DNA of 64,000 nucleotides from positions 310,001 through 374,000 of the forward strand of contig SDUX01000004.1 of NCBI GenBank assembly GCA_008729055.1. Direction: 5' to 3'. Every line of letters begins with the position of its first letter. Within the stretch, counting starts at the first letter, position 1. Under the pieces are notes generated by a model, which saw nothing but the letters and a program-made list of their open reading frames with translations, searched no databases and was not told the origin of the DNA. This document shows positions 1 to 9,613 of the stretch, piece after piece. Made by a program: the position numbers and the translations under genes. The stretch is from Pyropia haitanensis. Its lineage: Eukaryota > Rhodophyta > Bangiophyceae > Bangiales > Bangiaceae.

Positions 1-824
1 CACCGCGTCGGGCAGCCGGATGGCCGCCCACCGCTCCCGCACGTCAGGGGAGATGGTCGGGTAGGGCACCCCGCTGATGGGGTAGAGGACGACGCGGCGG
101 GTGGCCGAGTTTTTGATGGCAATCACCGTAGGGGGTTCCGTGTGGATGAGCGTCTGCAGTGGGCCAGAGAAAGACAACAAAAGAGAGAATAGAGTACGGG
201 AGAGGTAGTACGGGGCAGGTACAGAAGCGCGCTAGGTTAGAGCAGGCCGCTGACGGCGAAATACAGAGGTGCGCGCAACGCAGATGGCCACGCAGCCACG
301 TCCATTCCTCCACATGGACCACACGACTCCCGCTACCAGCCTGCGTACCCCTCGGAAAGTCCACCCTCCGCCTTGTTTCCTGCACAACGCTCCAAGAAGG
401 CCCCGCCCTCCACGCAGACGCAGCCCCACAACATCTCCCTCTCCCCCCCCCCCCCCTCACCCTCCACACCCCGCAAACGTACCTCAATGTCATCCTTAAT
501 CCCCGCGTACGCGTCCCAAAGCTCCTCCGACACAATCCCATTGGGGCAGCGGCGGAGGAGGCTGGCCAGCTCCGCAGCGCTCCGCAGGTAGTGCTTGGAC
601 CGCCAGCGCCACTCGCCGCTCACCTCGCGGAGACACTTGGGGTTGGCCTCCAGCTCCGCCGCCAGCTCTGGCCGCCGGTCCACGTCCACCCCGAGCGCCG
701 ACGCGAGCTCCGACGACGGCACCGGCCGGAGGACGGAGCGCAGGTACTCGAGCACCGCGTGCATGATGGCGCCCAGGGGGGCGTCGTCGGGCACGCGGTC
801 GGGGGGGGTGCTAGGGGTCGCCAT
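1..824 (-). CDS. GTF2E2: TFIIE beta subunit (general transcription factor), 3' part outside window
   Basis: TFIIE beta recruits and stimulates TFIIH at RNA polymerase II promoters in the nucleus. Exon 1 is 483-824 (114 codons, phase 0), the intron is 154-482 with GT(ACGT)...(CTGC)AG ends, and exon 2 is 1-153, cut by the window edge. The joined protein has the TFIIE-beta core: a winged-helix start (AIMHAVLEYL), then ELEANPKCLREVSGEWRWRS, KHYLRSAAELASLLRR and GIVSEELWDAY. After the splice it reads TEPPTVIAIKN, RRVVLYP and RERWAAIRLPDAV, matching the family's order of motifs. Splicing across the phase-0 junction restores the motif order, which supports the intron. The start ATG at 824 is chosen because the reading frame upstream is basic low-complexity sequence. 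The C-terminal tail is missing from the window. Confidence 0.87.
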
Positions 825-1218
825 GGTAGCTGAGGAGAGAGAGGGCCAGGGGAGAGGGGGGGCCGCGCAAAGTCGGCCGGAAGAGTAGGCGAGTGGGGAG
901 GAAGAGCAGCAGCGAGAGGGGGAACGCACGACACCAGAGTGACAGCAGCCGTAGAGCGCGTGATAAACGGCGGTGTTGTCGCAGGAAGTGGAGACAAACG
1001 ACTAAAGCAACAAACCGCAAGTGATGCCCTTGGCTGTGTCACATGCAACGGTCGTCCGGAGGCCAGGCGTCGTACGGGATGGTGACCAAACTGCGGACGA
1101 CACGCACTGCACTGGTGATGTGGTGGCAGCGCGTGGTTGTCTTCCGGACCGTGCGCGCTCCACGTGCGGAGGGGCTCTCGCGTGTCGTGACTGCAAGCCC
1201 CTGGATTAAGGATGGCAC
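825..1218. other. Intergenic, upstream of TFIIE beta
   Basis: About 390 bases upstream of the minus-strand TFIIE-beta start and left of the TTAACGA array. It must hold that gene's promoter, but I see no clear TATA box, no conserved ORF and no RNA gene. Confidence 0.5.
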
Positions 1219-1298
1219 TTAACGATCGTTAAGAATAACCTTACCGAGTTAACGATCGTTTAACGACTTTAACGATGTCGTTTAACGACTTTAACGAC
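1219..1298. repeat. TTAACGA-rich array, copy 1
   Basis: A cluster of TTAACGA/TCGTTAA words, including the palindrome TTAACGATCGTTAA and repeats of TTTAACGAC. It is strikingly AT-richer than its surroundings. A second cluster of the same words lies at 1667-1759. The two flank a short BED-like reading frame, as subterminal repeats of a DNA transposon would. Confidence 0.6.
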
Positions 1299-1318
1299 CC
1301 ACCTTACCGACGTATTTG

Positions 1319-1456
1319 TTAACTACTTACATTGTACTGGTACTGTTGGTGGGCTGCCTCGCAGGCGCGGCAGAAGGCAACCCAATAGTTGGTCGCCTTT
1401 CCATCGCCGTCCAGCACGTGGTCGCTAGTTTTGCGAAAGGCAGCCCACAGGTCCAT
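1319..1456 (-). CDS. Short exon with BED-like zinc-finger start, probable transposon remnant
   Basis: A 45-residue frame starts at ATG 1456, directly after an in-frame TAG. It reads MDLWAAFRKTSDHVLDG, then NYWVAFCRACEAAHQQYQYN. The W-x2-F spacing followed by C-x2-C and a nearby His recalls the BED-type zinc finger at the N-terminus of hAT and related transposases. After YQYN comes GTAAGT, a good splice donor, so this could be a first exon whose next exon is lost or not recognised. It lies between the two TTAACGA arrays. The second zinc-ligand pair is not complete within this exon. This could also be a chance frame. Confidence 0.3.
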   Translation of the reverse strand: MDLWAAFRKTSDHVLDGDGKATNYWVAFCRACEAAHQQYQYNVSS

Positions 1457-1666
1457 CTAGCTGCTCAGAGGCGCCCGGAAGCGACGACAAGGAAGAGTAG
1501 TGGTGCAGCCTGCGCCGGTGGCCTCGTTGGTCGCAGGAGCGCGCGGAGGGCAGCCGCGAAGTCAGCAATCCGGACCCTCAAGTCTTGGACTGAGCGCGCA
1601 TGTGGCACGGTCCTCCAGAATTGCACTGCCCGACATGTAAATACACAGGCGCCGGGAATTAACTAC

Positions 1667-1759
1667 TTTTAACGAGTTTTCGTCCCTGGACCTTAACGAT
1701 TTAACGATCGTTATAACGATCGTTTAATGACTTTCGTTTAACGACTTTTCTTAACGACT
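1667..1759. repeat. TTAACGA-rich array, copy 2
   Basis: Second cluster of TTAACGA/TCGTTAA words, with TTAACGATTTAACGATCG followed by more degenerate copies. It mirrors the array at 1219-1298. Between 1760 and 2036 lies only the 5' flank of the next gene. Confidence 0.6.
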
Positions 1760-2036
1760 GACAACCTTACCTGGATGTGACGGATACGTTTCCAATTCGT
1801 AATTAAACCGTTCGACTGCTGTTGTTCGCACCCAAACTTCATGTCTCTGGTGTGGTCTGATCCGTATACATTGTGGCGCGCCCGTCGTCCCTCTCCCCCT
1901 CGGTGTCGTCCACGTCTGCCTCGAGCGACCTCACCACGACGCTGCCACTCGCCTGGCCTGCTGCTCGACGTCCCTCTCTCCTATATCCCCTGCAGCCGAA
2001 GGGTATTGAACCCTTTTCCGACGTTCGTTTTCAACA

Positions 2037-2976
2037 ATGACCCCCCGCGTCGCCCCCTACGGCCCCCTCATTCGCCCGCCCCCCTCGTCCTCCACGGCCG
2101 CCCCCCCACCCCCCCCCCCCCCGACACCCCCCCTTCCTCAAGCTGGGTGTCATCGCCACCGCCTCTGGTTCGGCCTACCTGGAAGCTCCTGGTGTCAAGC
2201 TTATGGCCGCGTGCCACGGGCCCCTCCCGCTGCCCGCCTCGGTAGCGAGCTCGGGCGCCTACGCGACGGGCCCGCAGCTGGCCGCCACCCTCACCGCTCC
2301 GTGGGCGGCCGCGCCCGCTGCCGCCGCCGCTGCCGCCGCCGCTGCTGCCGCGGCTGCCGCCTCGAGTGCCGCCGATGGTGGCGGTGGCGGTGGCGGTGGG
2401 ACGGGCGGCTCGGCGGTCAACGCGGCGGCGGCCGCGACGCGCGCCGCCGCCGAGGCGGTGGCGGCGGTGGTGGGCGCCGCACTCGCGCCCGCCATCCTTG
2501 GGTCGACCGTCCCGCGGTGCCGCATTGAGTTGCACCTGTTGCTGCTGGAGGGCGCCCTTGGCCCAGCCGCCGCTGCCGCCGCCGCTGCTGCCCCCGATGG
2601 GGGTGGGGCGGACCCGCCGCGGGGGGGCGCCGCCGCGGACGCGGCGGACGTGGTCACCGCCGCGGCAATTACCGCCGCGGCCGCGGCGCTGGCCGATGCG
2701 GGCGTGGCGGTGCGGGACCTGGTGGCCGGCGGGCTGGTGCCGCCGCCTGCCAGCGGCATGGAGGGGGGGGGGGAAGGCGGGGGGGGGGGGGTCGTTGCGT
2801 GGGGCGGCGACGGCGTGGGGATGACGTACCTCCGGCTGGGTGGCGCCGGGAGGGGGGACCTGGCGGCGGGGATGGGGGGGGGGGTGGCCGCCGCGGATGT
2901 GGGGCGGTCCGCGCTGCGGGCGGTGCTCGCGCGCAAGGTCCGCCGCGCGGACAGGAAACGGGGGCGCGGCGGGTGA
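2037..2976 (+). CDS. MTR3: MTR3-like exosome core subunit (RNase PH fold), one frameshift at a poly-C run
   Basis: MTR3/EXOSC6 is a catalytically inactive RNase PH-type ring subunit of the RNA exosome, which degrades and processes RNA 3' ends. The core reads FLKLGVIATASGSAYLEAPG, VKLMAACHGP, CRIELHLLLLEGALGP, AADVVTAAAITAAAAALADA and GVAVRDLVAGG, in the family's order. Long Ala and Gly tracts inflate the middle. The best start, ATG at 2037 (after TTCAACA), is in frame 3, giving YGPLIRP. The core from 2134 is in frame 1. The two frames meet in the C-rich stretch 2105-2133, so one base too many (or two too few) is implied, most simply a homopolymer error. There is no intron. It ends in a basic tail (RKVRRADRKRGRGG). 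RRP41/RRP46-type subunits are less likely alternatives. Confidence 0.75.
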
Positions 2977-3624
2977 GCGACGGTGCGTGCGGGGCCGGCG
3001 CGGGGAAGGGGGAGGGGGGAGGTGCGGAGGTGGGACACTCTGGTGGGCGCCACGGAGCCCGACGTGGCGGCGGGTTGGGTTGGGGAGTGTGGCGCAGCCT
3101 CGGCGTCTCGGCTGTGGCCGTGCGCGCGTCTTTGCGGGGCGAGGGAGAGCGCCGCGGCGGTGAGACCGCGCGTGGAGCAGCCTTGCCGATCCACCGTGCG
3201 TGGGTCGCGGGTGACGGCCGGGCGGCGGCGCCCAGCGGCGCGCGCGGCGGCACCGCGGGGTCCACTGGCGGGCGACCATGCCGCCGGCGGGCGCGGTCGC
3301 CCACGGCACCGCCAGCTGTGGAAGAGAGTAGAGTCGTGCGATGGCGGGAGGAGGCGAGGAGCTGGGAGGGAACGTCGGGGCGGGTCAGTCGGTGGCGTCT
3401 TTTCTATCCCGCAAGGCCGCCGGTGCTCCTGTTTGCGAGTCCAGCCTCTGACATGGAGACGTGCCTCCCAGCAGGTAGGTCAAAGTTGAATCGTCGACTG
3501 TGCCTGCCGACGCGTCGATCGGCCACATGCAGCGCGTGGGACCGCGACCACGCAGGCCTGGGCACGACCTTGCCCCCTCCCCTTCCCCACCACGCGGACT
3601 CGCTCCGCCCCTCTTCCCCAGACC
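2977..3624. other. Convergent intergenic between the MTR3-like gene and epsilon-COP
   Basis: About 650 bases between two convergent stop codons. The sequence is GC-rich, with no frame matching a known family. Nothing beyond 3' flanks is supported. Confidence 0.5.
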
Positions 3625-4638
3625 CTACCACGACGGGCCCGCCCACGTTCCACCCCCTACCTCGCCGCGCACGGCCCTCTCCCGCGCCAGCTCCGCGTCA
3701 CTCCCCCCCACCCCCGCAATCGCCCGGTCCAGCGCCGCCTCCGCCGCCGCGCGGTCGCGGACCCACGCGCAGCCAGGCGCGGCGGCGACGAGCGCCGCCT
3801 CGTAGCGGCCAATGAGCTCCCCCTTCTTCCCCCGCGCGGTCGCGACCACCATCGCATTGACGAGCGTCTCGGCGCAGGCCGGGTCCTTGGCGAGCGCCTC
3901 CCCCACCAGCCGGTCCGCATCGGCCAGCCGCCCCGCCGCGAGGTGGCACAGCGCCAGCCCGTTGAGCAGCACCGGCGTGCTGCCGTGGCGCTCCACCAAG
4001 TCCGTGTAGGTGTAGGTCGCGTCGGCGACCGCGTCGGCGCCGCCCGACGCGAGGCCCACCGCCGCGGCCGACAGCTGCGTCAGCGTCGCGTCCTCGTCTT
4101 CCGCCTTCATCGCGTCCACAACGCCGGCCGCCACGTCGGCGCGGTGCATGGCGAGCAGGATCCGCACCTGCGCGGCAGACGCTTCCAGCGACGCCGCCGC
4201 GCCGCCACCGCCGCCGCCGCCGCCGCCCGCGACCGCCCGCAGGGCGGCATCCCAATCCCCCTCGGCGCCATAGATGGCCGCGCCAATAACACGGAGGGTG
4301 GCGTCGGGCGGCGGCGCGGCGGGGGAGTCGTCGGGGGTGAGGGCGGCGGTGAGGGCGGCGACGACGTCCGCGCGCGCCGCGTCGCTGTCGGCCGTGACGT
4401 ACGAGGCGTGCAGGCGGGCGGCGACGAGCGACGGGGCGGGGGGGGGCGACGCGGGGATGGACGCCACCACCTCCGCGGCGTGGCCGTCGGCAATCGACAC
4501 GCGCGCCATGAGCGTGTCGCGCTCGGTGATGGCCGCGGGGGAGGTGAGGGAGGTGGCGAGTGCCTCCCCTTCCGTACGGGCCGCCGCGTAGTTTCCAAGG
4601 TGGTAGTAGGTGCGGAGCTCGTACAGTTCCGAATTCAT
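3625..4638 (-). CDS. COPE: Epsilon-COP, coatomer subunit
   Basis: Epsilon-COP is the TPR-fold subunit of the COPI coat that binds alpha-COP and drives Golgi-to-ER vesicle traffic. This intact 337-residue frame, close to the usual ~300, opens with MNSELYELRTYYHLGNYAAA. It continues with repeated helix pairs, e.g. LIGAAIYG-like DATLRVIGAAIYGAEGDWDA, AQVRILLAMHRADVAAGVV, TYTYTDLVERHGSTPVLLNG, LALCHLAAGRLADADRLV and ALAKDPACAETLVNAMVVA. The order of conserved blocks is that of epsilon-COP. The ATG at 4638 is chosen over an upstream in-frame ATG at 4809 because the family motif begins there and the extension is low-complexity Ala. A Gly run sits between two TPR units. No intron is needed. Confidence 0.9.
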   Translation of the reverse strand: MNSELYELRTYYHLGNYAAARTEGEALATSLTSPAAITERDTLMARVSIADGHAAEVVASIPASPPPAPSLVAARLHASYVTADSDAARADVVAALTAALTPDDSPAAPPPDATLRVIGAAIYGAEGDWDAALRAVAGGGGGGGGGAAASLEASAAQVRILLAMHRADVAAGVVDAMKAEDEDATLTQLSAAAVGLASGGADAVADATYTYTDLVERHGSTPVLLNGLALCHLAAGRLADADRLVGEALAKDPACAETLVNAMVVATARGKKGELIGRYEAALVAAAPGCAWVRDRAAAEAALDRAIAGVGGSDAELARERAVRGEVGGGTWAGPSW

Positions 4639-5595
4639 CGTGGCCGGCGGCGAGCGGCAGCCGCCGGCGGCAGCGGCAGCGGCAGCGGCGACGGTGGCAG
4701 CGGCGGTGGCAGGGACAGAGAGCGAGTTGAAGCGGGCGGAAGAACAAGTGGACAAGCGCGACGACCGATGACAAAGCGTCGAACAACGAGCAGAGATGAC
4801 TCGCGCCACGTAAGCGGTGGGGATGGATCGACAACAGGGGGTAACCGCTTCCCCAGTCCGTCAAACGCGACAGACGCGGAGGTCGCGGGCAAGACGCAGT
4901 GAGCGGACGCACTCTGCCGGCACTCACTGACACTGCAATTCCAACACCCATTTATTTCAAGTTGGAATTGAAAGACAGGCGCAACTGCTGGATGGGCGAG
5001 GCTCATCACCGAAAACTGGGTGGTTTGCGTTCGACAGGAATGGTACCACCCCACTGCGGAAAACCCCGCAAGCAGCATCCCCTCCCCGCCAGCCCTACAG
5101 GCGCCAGCCATCCAGCTGGCAGGCCCCCCTCTTCCCCCTCCTCTTTCCCTCTCTTTCCCCACCTCCACTCACCTCTGTCCCGGCGCCCGACGCGTGATCC
5201 GCTAGCCGCAACGCCCACGGCGTGCGTCCTTGCCTTGCCCTCCCCCTCCCCGCCCGCCGCCACCCCCACCGCCGACCCCCCCGCCCGCCCCGCCTGCCTA
5301 CCCGCCCACCCGTTCGCCCGCCCGCCCGCCCGCCCGCCCGCCCGCCCGCCCGCCCGCCCGCCCGCCGTCCAGCCGCTGCATCGTCACCCGCCCCCCCCCC
5401 CGCCCCCACCCCCCCGCCGGCCGCTGCATCGTCACACCCCCCGCGGCCGCGGCCACGTCGCCGCGACGCACCGCCGCCGCGCGCAGCCGCCGTGCCGTGC
5501 CGGTTCGTGCCATCCCACGCGCGGTCGCGACGCGGGCTCCCACCGCGGCGGGTGCCGCCGGCCACGCGCGGCCGCGGCTGGCCGCCGGCAGTCGC

Positions 5596-5628
<33 letters not shown>

Positions 5629-5822
5629 CGGCAGTGGCGCATCCCCGCGGACCACCGCGTCCCCCCCACCCTTTCCCTTTTGCCTGGCCTTGTCCGCTCC
5701 TCACCCCCACTGCCATTGGCGGCTCCTCCCCGTTGCCCTTCCCCGCTCCCCCTCTCCCCCTGACCGCCGCCGCCCTCTCGCGCTCGAGCCCCCCCCCCCC
5801 CCCCCCCTTCCCTTGCGCCACG
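4639..5822. other. Divergent intergenic between epsilon-COP and the EXPERA gene
   Basis: About 1.2 kb between divergent starts, so it should hold both promoters. It is GC-rich and contains a (CCCG)n run and long C runs. Open frames exist in several phases but are Pro/Ala/Arg low complexity without recognisable domains. Confidence 0.5.
5315..5363. repeat. (CCCG)n simple repeat
   Basis: About twelve uninterrupted tetranucleotide units, CCCG/GCCC. In translation it gives Ala-Arg-Pro-Pro repeats in several frames, which explains the misleading long open frames here. Confidence 0.9.
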
Positions 5823-6355
5823 ATGCCGTCCCCCCCCCCCCCCCCCGGCGGGGCATCTCGCTCGTCCCCCCCTGGGTGGGCTACTGGCTCCTCTTCTCCG
5901 CGGTCGTCTCGCTCCAAGAGGCCGCCTTCCTCTACCTCCGCCCCGCCAGCCTGCCCGGCGGCGCCCTCGCGCGCTTCTTCCCCCACTACGCCGCCTACGT
6001 GCGGCTCGACGCGCTCTTTGCCGACGCGTCGGACCGGCCGCTGCGGCTGCTGTCCGCCGCGTCGCTGGTGGAGGTGCCCCTCCAGCTGCTCGTCGCCGCG
6101 CACGCGGTGCCAGCGTCGGCGGGGCTGTCGGCCGCGACGCTGGCGGTCGCGACGCTCGCCGCGACGGTCGTCAAGACGGGGCTGTTTTTGGCGTATGACT
6201 GGCCACACGTGCGGGAGGGGGCGGCGGGGGGGTGGGCGCGGGTGGTGGTGGTCGCCGCGTCCGCGCCGTGGCTGGTCGTGCCGGTGGGGGGGGTCGTCGC
6301 CGTCCACCGGCGGCTGCGGCGGGTGCTCGGCCGGGGTGATCGCAAGTTGGCGTGA
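5823..6355 (+). CDS. EXPERA-domain membrane protein, TMEM97/sigma-2 receptor-like, frameshift at poly-C
   Basis: EXPERA proteins (TMEM97, TM6SF2, EBP) are four-helix ER membrane proteins of sterol handling. Segments in order: WVGYWLLFSAVVSLQEAAFL (helix 1), FFPHYAAYVRLDALFADASD, LLSAASLVEVPLQLLVAAHA (helix 2, with the conserved Glu), VATLAATVVKTGLFLAYDWP (helix 3) and ARVVVVAASAPWLVVPVGGV (helix 4). It ends in a basic tail (HRRLRRVLGRGDRKLA), as ER-retained family members often do. ATG 5823 opens in frame 3, but the domain runs in frame 2. The join falls inside the 17-base C run 5830-5846, and one more C would fuse them as MPSPPPPPPRRGISLVPP. The length, ~177 residues, equals TMEM97. A catalytic EBP isomerase is less likely because the family's sterol-isomerase motifs are not evident. 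Confidence 0.72.
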
Positions 6356-7324
6356 GGTGGGGGAGTGGGGGTGGGGGGGGGGGGGGGGGGGGGGCGGGCG
6401 GGGGCAAGGGGGGCGGCTGTTGCGGGGGTTGCTGCAGGTGGGGAGCCGCGCGGGGGAGACGTAGGCTGGCACTTTTTTGGCTGCTAGCGTTCTGGTTGGT
6501 GGCCTGTTGTGTGGTAGGGGCTTGGCGTGCCTGCCGCGGCTGCTTCCGCGCGTGCCGCGGCCGGCAGGGGGGTGGGCGGGGCGGGCTGGGCTCCCGGCAG
6601 GCTCTGTCGGCAGTCGAGCCCGGCAAAGTGTCGGAAGCGGGTGTAGGGGGCACTCGTTGGCGGCTCGGAGCGGGACGCCCCGCCGCCTTGGCCGTCCTTG
6701 GGTGGCCGTGCACCGGCGCCGCCCCGCGCGTCGTCGCCGCGCCCTGCGCCAGCCTGGCGCAGCGCAGCCCCGCCTCGCTGCGGGCGTGTCTCCCCAGAGA
6801 CGCTGCCGATGGCGGGCGCCCCGCGCCGGCTGCTTCCTTGTCCGCGGATGGGTTCGTGCACCCGTCTGGTCGTTTCCTCCCAGGGCTCTGCAGAGTCTAC
6901 CCCGTTTACAGTGCAGGGGCATTGTTGGCACGCCCCACGCCGCCGGATCATCCGCGGGCGTCGGCGTGTCTGGGCACGCGCCGGGGGGGCGCGCGGCGAG
7001 TGGACGCGCGCGGCCTGCACGGCGGCCGCCACGGCCTACGTATCTTCTTGTCCTCCAGCCGACGATGGAACTCCGTCTGCGCGCGCATACTCGCCCCGCC
7101 CGCCCCGCCCGCGCTGATGCCGGCAACCGCCGCCGCGGGCGCGCGCCGCGGCGTCGGGCAACCGCGGCGGGCGGCCACGAGGGGGATCCACGCCCGCCGC
7201 TCTCCCCCCCCTCTGCTCGCCTTCCCCCCCCCCCCCCTCCCGCGCTACGCTCTCTTGTCCCGCCCCCCCCCCCCGCCCGCCCCCCCCCCGCCCCCCCCCC
7301 CCCCCTCCTTGCCCCCCCGCCGCC
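6356..7324. other. Intergenic with long G run
   Basis: About 970 bases between two plus-strand genes. It starts with a G-rich run (6373-6391) and continues as GC-rich sequence with long non-homologous open frames on both strands. I see no domain in them. The last 100 bases are C-rich leader of the dipeptidase gene. Confidence 0.5.
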
Positions 7325-8843
7325 ATGGACGCGTCGATACCCCCCCCCCCCCCCGGGTGCCGGCGCCCATCACCGAAGCCTTCTTCCTCCGCCTCGTCGG
7401 CACCGCCGCGGCGGGCCTCGCCGCGACGGCGCTCCTCCTGTCCCGCGGGTACGGGCGCCCGCGGGCGGGCCTGGCCGTTGCCGTCTATGGCGGCGCCGCC
7501 TTCCTCTTTGTCCTCCCGCGGTGGCTCGACGCCGCCACCAATGTGGTCGTGCCGCTGCCGCCCGCGCCGCCGTCACCGTCGGCCGCGGCGGCGGCCGCGC
7601 TCCTCCGCCGGTCGTTGCTGGCCGACGCGCACGGGGATACGCTGCTGTGGGGTACGCGCCCCGCCCTCGGCGCCGACGCGCGGTGGCGGGTGTCGGAAGA
7701 CGGCGTGTCACCGGTGGGCCTCGTCGCGGCCGCCGCCGCCGCGTGGCGCGCCGTCGTTGCGCCGCGCCTGCCGGCGGGCGTGCCGTACGTGACGGCCGCG
7801 GCGGGCCACGCGGATGTGGGCCGCCTCCGCGCGGCGGGGGTGGGCCTCGTCACGTGGGCGGCGGTGACGACCAGCCCGTGGGGCATGAACGTGGATGGGA
7901 ATGACGACCCGGCGGGCTGGGGGGCGGACCGCGTCGGCGTCAAGGCCGCCCTCGAGCTGTGGCCGCCGTGGGAGGCGGTGAGCCGGCTGGGGCGGGTGCG
8001 CGTGCAGGCACGGCGGCTGCGCGCGGCCGTTCGCGATGGGGGGGGGCGCGTCGTACAGCTGCGCTCGCGGGGGGACCTGGCGCGGCACGTGGCGGCGTGG
8101 CGGGCGGCGCGCACGGCGGCGGCCGCCGCCGCCGCCGAGACGAATGGGAGTGTGCCGACGCTGGGGGTGGTGCTGGGCGTGGAGGGCGCCCAGTGCCTCG
8201 ACGGGCGGCTGGACAATGTGGACGTCCTCCACCGGCTGGGCGTGCGCGTCCTGGGGCTGTCCCACTTCCACGACACCCCCGCGGGGGGCTCGTCGGCAGG
8301 GCGGGTCAAAGGCGGCCTCACCCCCTGGGGCCGCGAGCTGCTTCGACGTGCCGCCGCCCACGGGATGGTGGTGGACCTGGCCCACGCGTCCGCCGCGCTC
8401 GTCACAGACGTCCTCGGCCTCCCCCCCGCGGGGCGCCCCCCCCTCATGGTCTCCCACACGGGCCTCTCCACGCTGTGCCCGTCCCCCCGCAACATTGACG
8501 ACGACACGGTACGGGCGGTGGTGGCGGCGGGTGGGGTGGTGGGCGTCACGTTCTTTGACGCGGGCGGCTGTGTCGGGCGGGCGCACCCGGTGGGCTCCCC
8601 GACCGAGGCCGCCGCGCTCTTTGACGCGGTCGTCGCGGCGGTGGCGCACGCGGTGCGCGTGGCGGGCGCGGGGGGGTGGTGCTGGGTAGTGACTGGGACG
8701 GCGCGGTGCGGGTGGCGGTGGGGCCGGCGCAGCTGGGGCGGCTGGCCGCCGCGCTGCTCGCGGCGGGGCTGGAGGAGGGGGAGGTGGAGGGGGTGCTCGG
8801 TGGCAACTATGTCGACTTTTTGCAACGTTCGCTGCCCGTGTAG
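7325..8843 (+). CDS. Membrane dipeptidase-like protein (peptidase M19), two homopolymer frameshifts
   Basis: M19 dipeptidases are zinc enzymes that hydrolyse dipeptides. Ligand motifs in order are all present: DAHGDTLLW (HxD), LGVVLGVEGA (bridging Glu), GMVVDLAHAS (His), LMVSHTGLS (His) and VLGSDWDGAV (Asp). Two hydrophobic segments near the N-terminus (LVGTAAAGLAATALLL and LAVAVYGGAAFLFVLP) suggest membrane anchoring, with the catalytic domain lumenal or extracellular. ATG 7325 sits in a perfect Kozak-like context (GCCGCCATGG) but in frame 2; the body is in frame 1 after the C run 7342-7354. A second break occurs at the seven-G run near 8676, where one extra G restores AGGVVLGSDWDG and the C-terminus NYVDFLQRSLPV. 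Both breaks are probably sequence errors, since all catalytic residues survive. Confidence 0.8.
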
Positions 8844-9613
8844 GGAGTCGTGGGGGGGGGGGGGGGGGTCATGTGGGGGGGGGGGGGATATTGTGAGGGA
8901 AGGGGGGGGGGTCGGGGGGGGGAGGAGGGGGCGTTGTGGGGGGGGAGGCCAAGACGGGGTTGGGGGCCCCCACTTTGGCCGGGAGAGCGCTGTTCGTTCA
9001 AGCAAGCAAATACCGCAAGAGGTCGTCCCGTCACCGGCTTGAGGGGACGCGGGAAGAGACCCTTGCCGTGCACCTCTCACCCTGTGGGGCTCTCCCATCA
9101 CCACCACCAACGGTACACCCGGCCGGTGCCCATCCCCAACGCGCGCCGCCTGCCGGCGCGTCCGTCTCTCGCGCGGCGCGGAGCCTCGACGACGCGGGCG
9201 CGTCGGGTCCCGGCCGTTTCGCCCGCCGCCGCACACAGATTCTGTCAGCAACCAGTTGTGGTTGGTGGGTCGAATTGGACAACCCCCCGCGCCCGCCGCC
9301 GGCCGACGCCCCGCGGGCGAGGGCGCCGCGGGCCGCCAGCGTCCGCGCCGCCCTCAGCCGGTGCCTGCCCGCACACGACCACACAGAGCGCCCGCGTTCC
9401 CCCCCCCGACCACCGCGTGCCGACGGGTCTACTTTCTGTCCGCCCCCACGACTCTCGTCGTGCCCCTTGCTGCCGCCTGTGACCCCGTCGTCTGTCCTCG
9501 TCTGCTTGGTGGTGGTGGGGGCACGCGTCGGCGGGTCGTCCGCCCACCCCACGCCTGGACCGCCCGCCCGCCGCGGCCGGCGCCCGCCGCGCGCGGGGGG
9601 GGGGGGAGGAGGG
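8844..9613. other. Intergenic, G-rich then 5' flank of PTPA
   Basis: About 770 bases. The first 110 are G-run repeats downstream of the dipeptidase stop. The rest is GC-rich with no supported gene and should contain the promoter of the phosphatase activator gene. Confidence 0.5.

Noticed and set aside
1316..1672. 118-codon plus-strand frame with a hydrophobic start between the TTAACGA arrays
   Set aside because: It starts at TTG, not ATG, and the opposite strand has a better supported BED-like exon at the same place.
5432..7126. 564-codon minus-strand frame overlapping the EXPERA gene
   Set aside because: It is Arg/Ala/Pro shadow sequence; the plus strand encodes four TM helices matching TMEM97 in order.
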